Assembly (NCBI RefSeq): GCF_928381705.1
Contig: NZ_CAKMSR010000002.1
Span: 124,001-188,000 of the forward strand
Reading direction: 5' to 3'
Length of the DNA stretch: 64,000 nt
From: Rothia nasimurium
GTDB lineage: Bacteria > Actinomycetota > Actinomycetes > Actinomycetales > Micrococcaceae
The notes under the pieces are model-generated. The model saw only the letters and a list, made by a program, of their open reading frames with translations, was not told the DNA's origin and did no database searches. A program made the position numbers and the translations under genes. Shown here in pieces: positions 27,675-36,103 of this stretch (the stretch's first letter is position 1; each line of letters opens with the position of its first letter).

Positions 27675-27962
27675 GTTTATCTCATTTCTCTATGTACGAA
27701 GAAAGGGTCTCCTATCTAGAATAGGCACCCGGGAGTGTCACCTCTCACCCCGGCACCCCTTTACGCACCCGCCTGTGACATTTACCTCAGCACTGCAAGC
27801 AGATTTTCGCTCACAACCCCCTTGTATGACGCCCCATATCGTGGGAAAGTTATTGAGGTTCAAGTTTGGCTCCTTCTAGGAAAGGGGCCAGATTTTTTTG
27901 TTAGTTGCTGAGCTGCTTTTGCCTCAGCTTTAATCCGGTAAACCCTATAGGAGAGCATGCTA

Positions 27963-28211
27963 ATGGATTGGCGTAGCCGTGCTGCTTGTCTTGAGAAAGA
28001 CCCTGAACTCTTTTTCCCCGTAGGAAACACCGGGCCCGCCCTTCTTCAGATTGAAGAAGCTAAGAATGTCTGCCGCAGCTGCACTGTGATGGATACCTGC
28101 CTGCAGTGGGCTATCGAAACAGGCCAGGATTCTGGTGTGTGGGGCGGTATGAGTGAAGATGAGCGTCGCGCTATGAAGCGACGTGCTGCCCGAGCCCGCA
28201 GGGCCTCATAG
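27963..28211 (+). CDS. whiB1: WhiB-family iron-sulfur regulator, WhiB1-like
   Basis: The 82-residue protein from ATG 27963 (TAGGAGAG nine bases before) opens with MDWRSRAAC and carries four cysteines (C9, then NVCRSC and DTC) for a [4Fe-4S] cluster, the GVWGG turn and a basic C-terminus (MKRRAARARR). It closely resembles M. tuberculosis WhiB1, an essential, nitric-oxide-sensitive protein that binds the primary sigma factor region 4. The neighbourhood (pdtaS convergent) is also that of whiB1. The gene encoding SigA, its expected partner, lies 7 kb away. Confidence 0.9.
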   Translation: MDWRSRAACLEKDPELFFPVGNTGPALLQIEEAKNVCRSCTVMDTCLQWAIETGQDSGVWGGMSEDERRAMKRRAARARRAS

Positions 28212-28236
28212 TAGCAACTTCATGTAAGTGTTCTTT

Positions 28237-28277
28237 AGGAGGGGCGAACCGGTGTACCGGTTCGCCCCTCCTTTTTT
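28237..28277 (+). terminator. Terminator of whiB1
   Basis: A perfect 16-bp stem (AGGAGGGGCGAACCGG at 28237-28252 with its complement at 28257-28272) is followed by TTTTTT on the plus strand. Confidence 0.9.
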
Positions 28278-28294
28278 ATGCGGCTTTCCTTTAG

Positions 28295-29836
28295 TTACAC
28301 GATGGCAGCTTCAATTGTCACCAGTGTTCCGCCTTCAGGAGCAAGACTCCAGTGAATAGTACCGTTGAGCTCGCTGGCTACCAGGGTTTTAACAATTTGA
28401 GTCCCTAGACCGGTTCCGCTGCCAGTTCCCTCTAGCTCTCTAATTTTTTCGGCGCTGATTCCGGGGCCGCTATCTTGAACCGTCACGATAATGCTGTGCT
28501 CTTGCCCTTCTGAGTAGCGATGCTGGCAACCGAGGGTTACGGTACCGGTTTCTCCAGCTAAGCCGTGTTCTACCGCGTTAGCCACAACCTCATTAATAAC
28601 GAGGGCAAGAGGGGTGGCGATTTGGCTGGGTAGCTTCCCGAAGGATCCCTCGATCCGGGTGGCAACGTGCTGCCCTGGCGAGGCAAGCTCGGCAGCAAGC
28701 CTAAACTGTCGGCTAATGAGGTCATCGAAGTCTACGTCCTGAGTTAGCCCCTGGGAGAGGGCATCGTGCACCAGCGCGATAGTGGAGACACGGCGCATCG
28801 CCTGTTCCAGGCCTTCCTTCGCTTCGGGGGTAGTCATGCGTCTCGATTGCAGGCGAAGCAGGGCTGAGACTGTTTGGAGATTATTTTTAACCCGGTGGTG
28901 GATTTCGCGGATAGTAGCGTCTTTCGACATCATTTCTTGCTCTCGGCGACGCAGCTCGGTGACGTCGCGGCAGAGCAGCAGGGCCCCGTAGCGTTCTTCA
29001 CCCAGACGTGAAAAATGGCGCAGGGGGATGGCACGGAAGGTGACGTTTTTGCGGTTGGCTTTGATTTCTGCGCGCCAGGGCATGCGCCCGGTAAGGACCA
29101 GGGGTAGGGTTTCGTCCGCCTTCTCACCGGCAGGTAGCAGGGCCCGGGTGATATCGAGTAGGCTCGCACCGAGCATGTCACCTGCGTAGTTGAGACGCTT
29201 GTAGATAGACAGAGCATTAGGTGAAGCGTAGGTGACCCGTCCATCCGTATCAAGCATGACCAAGCCGTCGCTCACACGGGGGTTGCCGTGGGCCGTTCCA
29301 ACAGGGGCGGAGAACTCGGGCCAGGCACCGCGCGAGACCATCTGTAGAAGATGGTGGGAGACGTCGCGGTAGACCCTCTCCGCTTTCTGGCGCTTTCGGG
29401 TACCCAGGCTCTCGCGGTGGACCGACAAGAGGGCTACGGGTCTGTCATTGCGTATTAGCGGAATGAACTCGGTGTCAAGGACGATATCGGTGAGGTTGTG
29501 CTCGTCATTGAGGGTCTTGGGGGTTTGGCTGTTCCAGCTTGCAACCGCCCGCTCGCAGAGGGCTGGGTCGAGCTCTTTGCCGACCCAGTCGGTGTGAAAA
29601 ACCGTGTGGGTGGTGGAGGGGCGAATCTGGGCGAGGTTGATGAACCCAGCGGACGCCGGCAGCGGCTGGGACAGGGAGAAGTAGCCCTCGATGGTGTCGG
29701 CTTGGGGCGCCCAGAGCATGAGGTCGCAGTAGCCGGTATCTGCAATGATTTGCCACTCGTTAGTGAGCAGGTGGAGCCACTCGATATCGCCCGGCCCGTA
29801 AGCGCCGGTGCGCATGAGGATTTCAGTGAGTGACAA
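28295..29836 (-). CDS. pdtaS: Sensor histidine kinase PdtaS
   Basis: This 513-residue cytosolic kinase has an N-terminal GAF-like domain (about 1-150), a PAS domain (about 185-300), a HisKA_2 box IREIHHRVKNNLQTVSALLR with the phospho-His near 312, and an ATPase domain (NEVVANAVEHGL, then DSGPGIS). It has no membrane helix. PdtaS phosphorylates the ANTAR regulator PdtaR, which acts on RNA hairpins. A TTG start is well placed behind AGGAGG. It lies 31 bases downstream of the CpaE-like gene, suggesting transcription with cpaB-cpaE. No pdtaR is in the window. Confidence 0.9.
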   Translation of the reverse strand: MSLTEILMRTGAYGPGDIEWLHLLTNEWQIIADTGYCDLMLWAPQADTIEGYFSLSQPLPASAGFINLAQIRPSTTHTVFHTDWVGKELDPALCERAVASWNSQTPKTLNDEHNLTDIVLDTEFIPLIRNDRPVALLSVHRESLGTRKRQKAERVYRDVSHHLLQMVSRGAWPEFSAPVGTAHGNPRVSDGLVMLDTDGRVTYASPNALSIYKRLNYAGDMLGASLLDITRALLPAGEKADETLPLVLTGRMPWRAEIKANRKNVTFRAIPLRHFSRLGEERYGALLLCRDVTELRRREQEMMSKDATIREIHHRVKNNLQTVSALLRLQSRRMTTPEAKEGLEQAMRRVSTIALVHDALSQGLTQDVDFDDLISRQFRLAAELASPGQHVATRIEGSFGKLPSQIATPLALVINEVVANAVEHGLAGETGTVTLGCQHRYSEGQEHSIIVTVQDSGPGISAEKIRELEGTGSGTGLGTQIVKTLVASELNGTIHWSLAPEGGTLVTIEAAIV

Positions 29837-29867
29837 GGGGGCCTCCTGGTGGTCTGGGCGGGGTGGG

Positions 29868-31250
29868 TTAGGAGCGGGGGCGGCGGGTAAATCGCACCCA
29901 GGGCTTCTTCTTTTCTACCATGCTCGGGCTCGGAGGGGGCGCTAGTGATGGGGCAGGTTTTCCGATCCCTAGGGTATTTCGGCTGGTGTCGGCGAGCGCC
30001 TGTAGCTGGCGGGCCAGTTCTGTTTGTGGGGCTACTTCAAGAATTGTTGTTCCTGCTAGGCGGGCTTTATCAGCGCTTGGGCTGTCTTCTGGTAGCTGGG
30101 CTGCTATTGGCAGGCTGGGCCCGAATCGCTCCCAGGAGTGTTCGAGGGCGGCCTGGGCAGATGGGCCTAGGGCCTCGGTGCGGACGCGGTTGAAGACAAT
30201 GCTGATTCTTTGATCAAGGGCTGGCCCAAGTACCTGGCTAAGGGTGTCGTAGGCTTTGATAAGACGCGGTACGCCTACAAGGTCTGCTAGGCCAAGAGCT
30301 ATCAGGTGGTCAGCTCGCGCCAGGCTGGTCAGGGTTGCGTCGTTTCGTTGGGGAGTCAAACCGTCAAAGCTTAGGGCTGGGTCTTCTTCAAGGCAGAAAG
30401 AGGTATCGATAACTACCAGGTCGTATGTTGAAACCAGTGTATCGAGTACGAGGTCGAGAGCGTTTGAGCGTACCTCTACCCAGCGATCTGGTCGGTTGAT
30501 GCCGGTGATGATGTCGAAGTATTGGGAGCGGTGCGAGACGGTGTGGGTAAGTTCTTTGAGCTGTTGCTGGGTTACGCCTCCACGGTCTGCGTGGTGGCAG
30601 AGTTGGGCGAGGCTTGAGTAGTCATCGGTAAGGCCTAGAGCAGCTCCCACGGACGCCCCGTAGGTATCTGCGTCCACCAAGCAAACCGAGTACCCTGTTT
30701 CTGCGTAGGCTGCTGCCAGGTTGATGGCCAGGGTGGTGCGTCCCGGTGAACCGTAGGGGCCCCACACCGCTACTATCTTCCCTTCCGCAGGTGAGGGGGC
30801 AGGAGCGTCCTGCTTTTCGTCACCCCTTATGGGGTGACTTTGAGCCGGGGCGGAGAGGGCAGGCTCCTCGTGCTGGGCCTGGTTGGCCTGCTCACCGGTC
30901 TGCTCTGAATTCAGCAGGGTATCGACGGCCTTTTCGATCTCGCTAACGATCTCTGCGGTATCGGCTAGAGAATCAATCGGGTGGATGCCTTCTATAGGTG
31001 GCTGGGTTCCCTGGTCATTGACAAGACACACTGCCACCTCAAGGTGGTGCAGGGATTTAACCATGGAAAGGGTGAGTTCTTCTCCCCCGGTCACGATCAG
31101 CACAGCGCGGGCAAGGCCGCTTTGGGCAAGTCCCAGCATTTCACCGATATCGTGCACGTGCCTGACCACGCTCACCTGGCCACGTTGAGACTCAATGGCT
31201 GAAACGAAACGTCCGCCCTCATCACCAACAATAACGATAGGAACCTGCAT
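29868..31250 (-). CDS. CpaE-like MinD/ParA-family ATPase
   Basis: About 460 residues from the ATG at 31250, where TAATG couples it to the cpaB-like gene; the longer frame to 31349 has no support. Residues about 1-110 are receiver-like (VPIVIVGDEGG). The ATPase part has a deviant Walker A VWGPYGSPGRTTLAINLAAAY near 165-185, VCLVDADTYGAS, and LVVIDTSF. CpaE proteins position the Tad secretion apparatus at the pole. Ahead of the ATPase is a Pro/Ala/Gln linker, and the C-terminus is basic. It is probably the missing partner of the Tad genes at 13-18 kb. Confidence 0.8.
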   Translation of the reverse strand: MQVPIVIVGDEGGRFVSAIESQRGQVSVVRHVHDIGEMLGLAQSGLARAVLIVTGGEELTLSMVKSLHHLEVAVCLVNDQGTQPPIEGIHPIDSLADTAEIVSEIEKAVDTLLNSEQTGEQANQAQHEEPALSAPAQSHPIRGDEKQDAPAPSPAEGKIVAVWGPYGSPGRTTLAINLAAAYAETGYSVCLVDADTYGASVGAALGLTDDYSSLAQLCHHADRGGVTQQQLKELTHTVSHRSQYFDIITGINRPDRWVEVRSNALDLVLDTLVSTYDLVVIDTSFCLEEDPALSFDGLTPQRNDATLTSLARADHLIALGLADLVGVPRLIKAYDTLSQVLGPALDQRISIVFNRVRTEALGPSAQAALEHSWERFGPSLPIAAQLPEDSPSADKARLAGTTILEVAPQTELARQLQALADTSRNTLGIGKPAPSLAPPPSPSMVEKKKPWVRFTRRPRS

Positions 31251-31897
31251 TAGTTCCCTCCCGGTGCGTAGGCCGACGGAACCAGGCTGATGACCGCTCC
31301 CTTGCTGGTGGCACCGAGGACTGTGGGCAGGACGTCCTGGTTTACCCACAATTCAACAGCCGAACGGCCGGTTCCTCCAATCACAGATTCTTGGGCCGTT
31401 ACAGAATGCACCTCGGCTGATTCTGCGATGACCACGGGATCACCGTACGAGTTGGCCCCCTCTGTTTTGTAGGCAACCCAAATATCTACCCGATTGCCAG
31501 GAGCATATTCGGCTACCGCGTACTGATCAAGTAGCAGGGGAACGAGCCTGCGCCCGTCGCTTACCTCGGTGGACAGCGACCGGGGTGAGAGAAGCTCCCC
31601 CGCAGCTAGCGGACGGGTAGCTACCGACCCGTCAGCGATTACTTGCTCCGCCGAAAGGTAGAGACCTGCTGATTCACCTAGCTTGACCTGGGCAGTTGTC
31701 ACGTTATCGGTGGTAATTTTTTCGCCGATACCGATATCTTTACTGGCAACATAGTAGGGCTGAGTCTGGTTGGTAGCTCGGATAAGGCCGACGACGCCCA
31801 GAACCGAGAGAAGAATAATTAGGACGCCCGCCAGCAGCTTAGGGTCGCGGAACCCCGGCTTTCTGAAACGGGGAGCAAGATTTTCTTGAGCCATCAT
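31250..31897 (-). CDS. CpaB/RcpC-like SAF-domain protein
   Basis: A 215-residue protein with one N-terminal membrane helix (AGVLIILLSVLGVVGLI, about 23-40) followed by an outside SAF domain (YYVASKDIGIGEKITTDNV and RPLAAGELLS) and a beta-rich RcpC-like region. CpaB/RcpC proteins stabilise the secretin or outer-wall part of Tad systems; in Gram-positives they are thought to act at the cell wall. It overlaps the CpaE-like gene by one base. Confidence 0.8.
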   Translation of the reverse strand: MMAQENLAPRFRKPGFRDPKLLAGVLIILLSVLGVVGLIRATNQTQPYYVASKDIGIGEKITTDNVTTAQVKLGESAGLYLSAEQVIADGSVATRPLAAGELLSPRSLSTEVSDGRRLVPLLLDQYAVAEYAPGNRVDIWVAYKTEGANSYGDPVVIAESAEVHSVTAQESVIGGTGRSAVELWVNQDVLPTVLGATSKGAVISLVPSAYAPGGN

Positions 31898-32109
31898 GAC
31901 ACCTCTTTGAGTCAGGAAGTTTTCCTCGTTGACAGCAGTTTCCCTAATCAGAACATCAATTTCAAAGATTGCACGTATTTTTGACCAAGGTTACGCAAAA
32001 TCAAGCAAGTTATCCACAGGCCTTGCTTCTTCTATCAAGGTAGTTCAAAATGCACTAAACTAAAGCAAAGGATCCCCCACCTACTCCCCCGTTTCAGAAG
32101 GAACCAGAT

Positions 32110-32340
32110 ATGGTTGAACAGCGCTTTCTCACCCTGACCGACGTCGGTGAAATTCTCAATATATCCCCCAGCCAAACTCGCGCCCTGGTGCGCTCAGGGG
32201 AGCTGAAGGCCATCCAGATTGGCGGCAGAAACCAGTGGCGGGTTGAAAAGAGCATGCTCGAAGCATATATCAGCGAGCGCTATGCGATGACCGAAGAAGC
32301 CATTCGGGCCGAGCAGGCCGAACGAGCCGATATCTCCTAA
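32110..32340 (+). CDS. BldC-like MerR/excisionase-type DNA-binding protein
   Basis: The 76-residue protein is a single winged-helix domain: FLTLTDVGEILNISPSQTRA, then LVRSGELKAIQIGGRNQWRV, as in BldC and excisionases, followed by a short Glu/Ala-rich helix. BldC proteins bind direct repeats cooperatively and control development. AAGGAA is seven bases before the ATG. A perfect TTATCCACAG lies about 90 bases upstream. The target genes are unknown; the divergent cpaB operon is a candidate. Confidence 0.85.
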   Translation: MVEQRFLTLTDVGEILNISPSQTRALVRSGELKAIQIGGRNQWRVEKSMLEAYISERYAMTEEAIRAEQAERADIS

Positions 32341-32350
32341 AACAGACTGT

Positions 32351-32908
32351 TTATCCCGCTACCCTGATAGCGGCAATTGAGGTGAAGAGGACGCTGCGTG
32401 GAGCTCCCCGAGTTCCGCGGGCGTCCTCTTTGTGTGCCTGCTGCCCCACGATTTCACAGTAGTCAGCACCAACTGCCCACACTTTACCTGCACTGGTGAG
32501 ACCGGTTCCTCCTGCATGATAAATATGGATGTCACGTTGGGCAGCGCTGAGGGCCCGTAGGGCAGACCCCAGCGTGAGTTTGCGAGACACTTCATGAGCT
32601 TCGCCCACGGCCTGGTGGTTTCCACCTTCCCAGTAAAGAAGGTGCGCAAGCGGAAGAATGAGGCCGCCGGCGTCCGTTTCTAGCTGAAGCCACCCCAGCC
32701 CCAAAGTCTCCAGTCTCCCCCGCCAAATATCTCCAGTAGACCCGTGAATAGTCAGCAGCTGCCCAAGCTGGGCTGCCAAACGGTCGGCCACGGTGACGCG
32801 AGAAAGCTCTATCTGGCGGAGCTCGCGAGCATCTGCCTCGTAATCTCGGTGTTTTTGTGCTTCCATCTGGATTTCGTAATCGCGGAAGAGCAAATCTAGG
32901 TGTGCCAT
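32351..32908 (-). CDS. Conserved hypothetical protein
   Basis: About 185 residues from the ATG at 32908 (MAHLDLLFRDYEIQ); the upstream 33 codons to 33007 are hydrophobic and unlike coding sequence. A helical, charged N-terminal third is followed by a beta-rich part (GDIWRGRLETLGLGWLQLET and later GKVWAVGADYCEIV) resembling a repeated small-barrel fold. No catalytic motif is evident. It converges on the BldC-like gene with 10 bases between stops and is divergent from the LysM protein. Confidence 0.6.
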   Translation of the reverse strand: MAHLDLLFRDYEIQMEAQKHRDYEADARELRQIELSRVTVADRLAAQLGQLLTIHGSTGDIWRGRLETLGLGWLQLETDAGGLILPLAHLLYWEGGNHQAVGEAHEVSRKLTLGSALRALSAAQRDIHIYHAGGTGLTSAGKVWAVGADYCEIVGQQAHKEDARGTRGAPRSVLFTSIAAIRVAG

Positions 32909-33041
32909 GCACTGAGGATACCCCGCCAAGGAAAATTTATTGAAAAATTTGCTACAAGCCTCTTGAATCCATCTCAAAGGGAAGTAATATGATGCATAAA
33001 TCATCAAACTACATCAAATGACATGATTTGAGGTGAAAGAA

Positions 33042-33869
33042 GTGGCATCGCGATTTTTTGCCCTATGTACAGCCAATCTAATTCCCCTCCTAGCACTGGG
33101 CGGAGCTGGCGCCTCAGGCATGCTACTTCACTCACTTCTGAGCGAAGGGAATCAAGACCTAGGAATCACTTCTCGTAGCCCGGGCACCTGGATGAGCCTG
33201 CTAGTCTGCGCTATCGCTGGCCTGCTTTGTCTCTGCATCGCCCTCTGGTGGCTAGCTGGTTTAGTCTTCTACTACAGCGCCCTAGCTCGCGCCCGACGTT
33301 CTCCCCTGCACATACAACTTCCGGTATGGGCCCCGGGACTCCTCAAAACACTTGCGGGAGCTTCTTTAGGTCTGGGAGCTTTGGCTCCCGCCCAGGCCTA
33401 TGCCCTACCCTCTGAGCAAGCTATCTCGGTAACAGCTAGAGTTCACAACAGCGAGACAAACTCACCCCTATTCCCTCAGGCTTCTCAAATTAACCACGAC
33501 GTCGAGGCATTATCAGCTGACTCCACCCTAGCCTCTGCTACTTCGCCCCTCTTTTCCCCAGAACAAACCCAGGAACGAGCAACAGTGAAGGTTCTTCCCG
33601 TTACGACAAAGAGCTACCAGCCCATTTCACCCCTCTTCGGGGGTGGCACCCGCGTGCAGCCGGACTTTTCAGAAGACGTAGCAGCTACTACCTATACCGT
33701 AGCCCCGGGTGACTCGCTATGGAGTATCGCAGAAGACCACCTGGCCCCCGATGCTTCAGGCGCTGAAGTGCTAGCACTCGTGCACACTATCTGGCAACTC
33801 AACCAAAAGACCATTCCCACCCTAGATACCCTGATTTTCCCAGGTCAGACGATTACCCTACCCCACTAG
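33042..33869 (+). CDS. LysM-domain membrane-anchored protein
   Basis: About 275 residues from a GTG at 33042 placed six bases after GAGGTG; the GTG at 33033 overlaps that ribosome site. Two N-terminal membrane segments (about 8-30 and 52-75) and a further Ala/Leu-rich segment (LKTLAGASLGLGALAPAQAYA) that may be a cleavage site precede a disordered Ser/Thr/Pro-rich region and a C-terminal LysM domain (TYTVAPGDSLWSIAEDHL ... IFPGQTITLPH). It should bind peptidoglycan outside the membrane. It is followed 20 bases later by the Rv3235-like gene. Confidence 0.75.
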   Translation: MASRFFALCTANLIPLLALGGAGASGMLLHSLLSEGNQDLGITSRSPGTWMSLLVCAIAGLLCLCIALWWLAGLVFYYSALARARRSPLHIQLPVWAPGLLKTLAGASLGLGALAPAQAYALPSEQAISVTARVHNSETNSPLFPQASQINHDVEALSADSTLASATSPLFSPEQTQERATVKVLPVTTKSYQPISPLFGGGTRVQPDFSEDVAATTYTVAPGDSLWSIAEDHLAPDASGAEVLALVHTIWQLNQKTIPTLDTLIFPGQTITLPH

Positions 33870-33889
33870 GTTTTGCAAAGGAGCACACC

Positions 33890-34393
33890 GTGAAAACCGC
33901 TTTCCCAGAACGTGATGACCGTAAATACATCATCGTCGAAGCTACCGAATACGCCGAAAAATATGCCCCCTACTTTGAAAAGGGTCAGCCAGCAGAACCC
34001 GCCGTCTGCCTCTCCTTTATCGATCAAGAAGAGCAGGCCCTTGAGCAACTGGGGGTTCGCATTGGTACCGCTGCCATCGAAGTTTTCATGGGGCGCAGGC
34101 CTCAGCATCATCTAGCTCCCTGGATGACAGCCGGCTGCTACCGCACCCTAGAAAAGCAGCTTGAACAGGCAAAAGCCGCCATTCGCTACCGACAGTGTCA
34201 TTACCCCCAGGCCCCTTACCCCAGCAAGCCGCCTGCTGTAATCCGCCCGCGACGTATCATCGTCCAGAAAGTTGCTGAGACTGCCTATGAAATGAGTTTG
34301 CTGGTGACCGACGACGTCCGCACCCGGGCCGTAGCTCTACGGGCAGAACGCAAACGGGGCAACTGGAAAATTGCCACCCTCGCCATCGCATAA
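33890..34393 (+). CDS. Rv3235-family protein
   Basis: The 167-residue protein matches my memory of the Rv3235 family: VEVFMGRRPQHHLAPWMTAG-type core (IEVFMGRRPQHHLAPWM at 65-81), then an Arg-rich segment (IRPRRIIVQKVAETAYEM) and a C-terminal beta sheet (TRAVALRAERKRGNWKIATL). The role is unknown; the family usually sits near secA or sigma-factor genes. AAGGAG precedes the GTG. It is probably cotranscribed with the LysM gene. Confidence 0.8.
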   Translation: MKTAFPERDDRKYIIVEATEYAEKYAPYFEKGQPAEPAVCLSFIDQEEQALEQLGVRIGTAAIEVFMGRRPQHHLAPWMTAGCYRTLEKQLEQAKAAIRYRQCHYPQAPYPSKPPAVIRPRRIIVQKVAETAYEMSLLVTDDVRTRAVALRAERKRGNWKIATLAIA

Positions 34394-34440
34394 CTCCCAG
34401 ATAGCTAGCAACTCCCACCTTCTCTTATGCCAGCCCCATC

Positions 34441-34487
34441 AAAAAAGGCGGGTGCCCCTCGAGCTAGAAGGCTCAAGGGCACCCGCC
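34441..34487 (-). terminator. Terminator of sigA
   Basis: GGCGGGTGCCC (34447-34457) pairs with GGGCACCCGCC (34477-34487); TTTTTT follows on the minus strand (34441-34446). Confidence 0.85.
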
Positions 34488-34514
34488 TGTACCGCAACTA
34501 CAGCAGTTCGGTTT

Positions 34515-35858
34515 TTAGTCTAGGTAGTCACGCAGAACCTGAGAACGGCTGGGGTGACGGAGCTTAGACATAGTCTTTGATTCAATCTGGCGGATACGCT
34601 CGCGGGTAACGCCGTAGACCTTGCCGATTTCGTCAAGGGTCTTGGGCTGGCCGTCGGTCATACCAAAGCGCATAGCAACAACACCTGCTTCGCGCTCAGA
34701 GAGGGTATCAAGCACCGAGTGCAGCTGCTCCTGGAGCAGGGTGAATGAGACAGCATCGGCAGGTACTACTGCTTCGGAGTCCTCAATCAGGTCGCCAAAC
34801 TCAGAGTCGCCGTCCTCGCCCAGAGGGGTGTGCAGGGAGATCGGCTCACGGCCGTACTTCTGAACCTCGATGACCTTTTCGGGGGTCATATCGAGTTCCT
34901 TAGCGAGCTCTTCAGGGGTGGGTTCGCGGCCCAGATCCTGCAGCATCTGACGCTGGACGCGGGCCAGCTTGTTGATAACTTCAACCATGTGCACGGGGAT
35001 GCGGATGGTGCGGGCCTGGTCAGCCATTGCACGGGTGATAGCCTGACGGATCCACCAGGTTGCGTAGGTTGAGAACTTGAAGCCCTTTGAGTAGTCGAAC
35101 TTCTCAACGGCTCGAATCAGGCCCAGGTTACCTTCCTGAATCAGGTCGAGGAAGAGCATACCGCGGCCGGTGTAGCGCTTGGCCAGGGAGACCACCAGAC
35201 GCAGGTTGGCTTCCAGCAGGTGGTTCTTGGCGCGACGGCCATCGTGAATTACCCAGCGCAGTTCCTTCTTGAGCTGCGGGTCCATATCGGGGTTCTCTTT
35301 GAGCTTGTGCTCGGCGTAGAGGCCGGCCTCAATACGCATAGCCAGGTCGACTTCCTGCTCAGCATTCAGCAGGGCAACCTTGCCGATCTGCTTGAGGTAG
35401 TCCTTGACGGGGTCTGCGGTAGCACCGGGGGTAACAACGCGGACGGCAGGGGCATCGTCTTCATCGTTGTTGGTCAGGACGAAGCCAGAACCCTTAGCTG
35501 CTACAGCTTCAGCTTCTTTCTTCTCTTCCTTGGTGACAGAGTCTGCCTCGTCTTCGTCATCGTCTTCATCGACATCTTCGATGTCGTCGGTATCGAGGTC
35601 TTCGTCGTCCAGATCGATATCGTCGTCGGCGAAATCGTCGTCCTCGTCCTTAGCCTTGCGGCTCTTCTTGGGGGCAGCCTTCTTAGCTGCGGTCTTCTTG
35701 GGGGCTCGCTGAGGTGCGGCGCTTTCTTCGTCGTCTGCTTCTACGGCGTCTGCTGCCTCGTCAGCCTTTTTTGCTTTGGCGCGAGTTGAGGTTTTTTTAG
35801 CGGTGGCTTTGGTTGCAGCGGTTTCGCTGGCTGCTTTCTTGCGTGCGGCTGGTGACAC
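34515..35858 (-). CDS. sigA: Primary RNA polymerase sigma factor (SigA/HrdB)
   Basis: About 447 residues from the GTG at 35858, which GAAAGG precedes by six bases; a TTG at 35915 is less likely. A Lys/Ala/Thr-rich head and a strongly acidic stretch ([20 protein letters not shown]) precede region 1.2 ([20 protein letters not shown]), region 2 ([20 protein letters not shown], then [13 protein letters not shown]), region 3 and region 4 ([20 protein letters not shown]). It directs transcription of housekeeping genes. WhiB1 is expected to contact region 4. A SigR-type promoter motif lies about 130 bases upstream. Confidence 0.95.
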   Translation of the reverse strand: MSPAARKKAASETAATKATAKKTSTRAKAKKADEAADAVEADDEESAAPQRAPKKTAAKKAAPKKSRKAKDEDDDFADDDIDLDDEDLDTDDIEDVDEDDDEDEADSVTKEEKKEAEAVAAKGSGFVLTNNDEDDAPAVRVVTPGATADPVKDYLKQIGKVALLNAEQEVDLAMRIEAGLYAEHKLKENPDMDPQLKKELRWVIHDGRRAKNHLLEANLRLVVSLAKRYTGRGMLFLDLIQEGNLGLIRAVEKFDYSKGFKFSTYATWWIRQAITRAMADQARTIRIPVHMVEVINKLARVQRQMLQDLGREPTPEELAKELDMTPEKVIEVQKYGREPISLHTPLGEDGDSEFGDLIEDSEAVVPADAVSFTLLQEQLHSVLDTLSEREAGVVAMRFGMTDGQPKTLDEIGKVYGVTRERIRQIESKTMSKLRHPSRSQVLRDYLD

Positions 35859-35983
35859 AGAAAACCTTTCTGAGCTAGTTGACCGTAGCGAGTGTGATGC
35901 GGTGTTCGCGGTCAAAACACCTAAGACCCTGTCAAGTGATCGATTCGCACAATACAGTTTCCAGGGTATCTATCGGTGGGTAT

Positions 35984-36009
35984 AACGCCCGAGTAGGGGC
36001 TTCTATTCC
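35984..36009 (-). promoter_or_regulatory. SigR/SigH-type promoter upstream of sigA
   Basis: On the minus strand GGAAT (36005-36009), 18 bases, then GTT (35984-35986) fit the SigR/SigH consensus GGAAT-N18-GTT. The wider context is GGGAATAG ... GCGTTATACC. In Streptomyces the primary sigma gene hrdB has a SigR-dependent promoter, so the position makes biological sense. Confidence 0.6.
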
Positions 36010-36103
36010 CGATAGGAAGCTGTATTTTTGAAAGACACTTTGAGCGGGGTCAATAGTCAAGTATGACATGTTTTAGGTTTTCTAGCGAAGAAGGCACGGC
36101 CGC

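Noticed and set aside
31251..31349. 33-codon N-terminal extension of the CpaE-like protein
   Set aside because: It overlaps the cpaB-like coding end; TAATG at 31248-31252 gives a better start.
35859..35915. TTG start for SigA
   Set aside because: The GTG at 35858 has a well-spaced ribosome site; the TTG does not.
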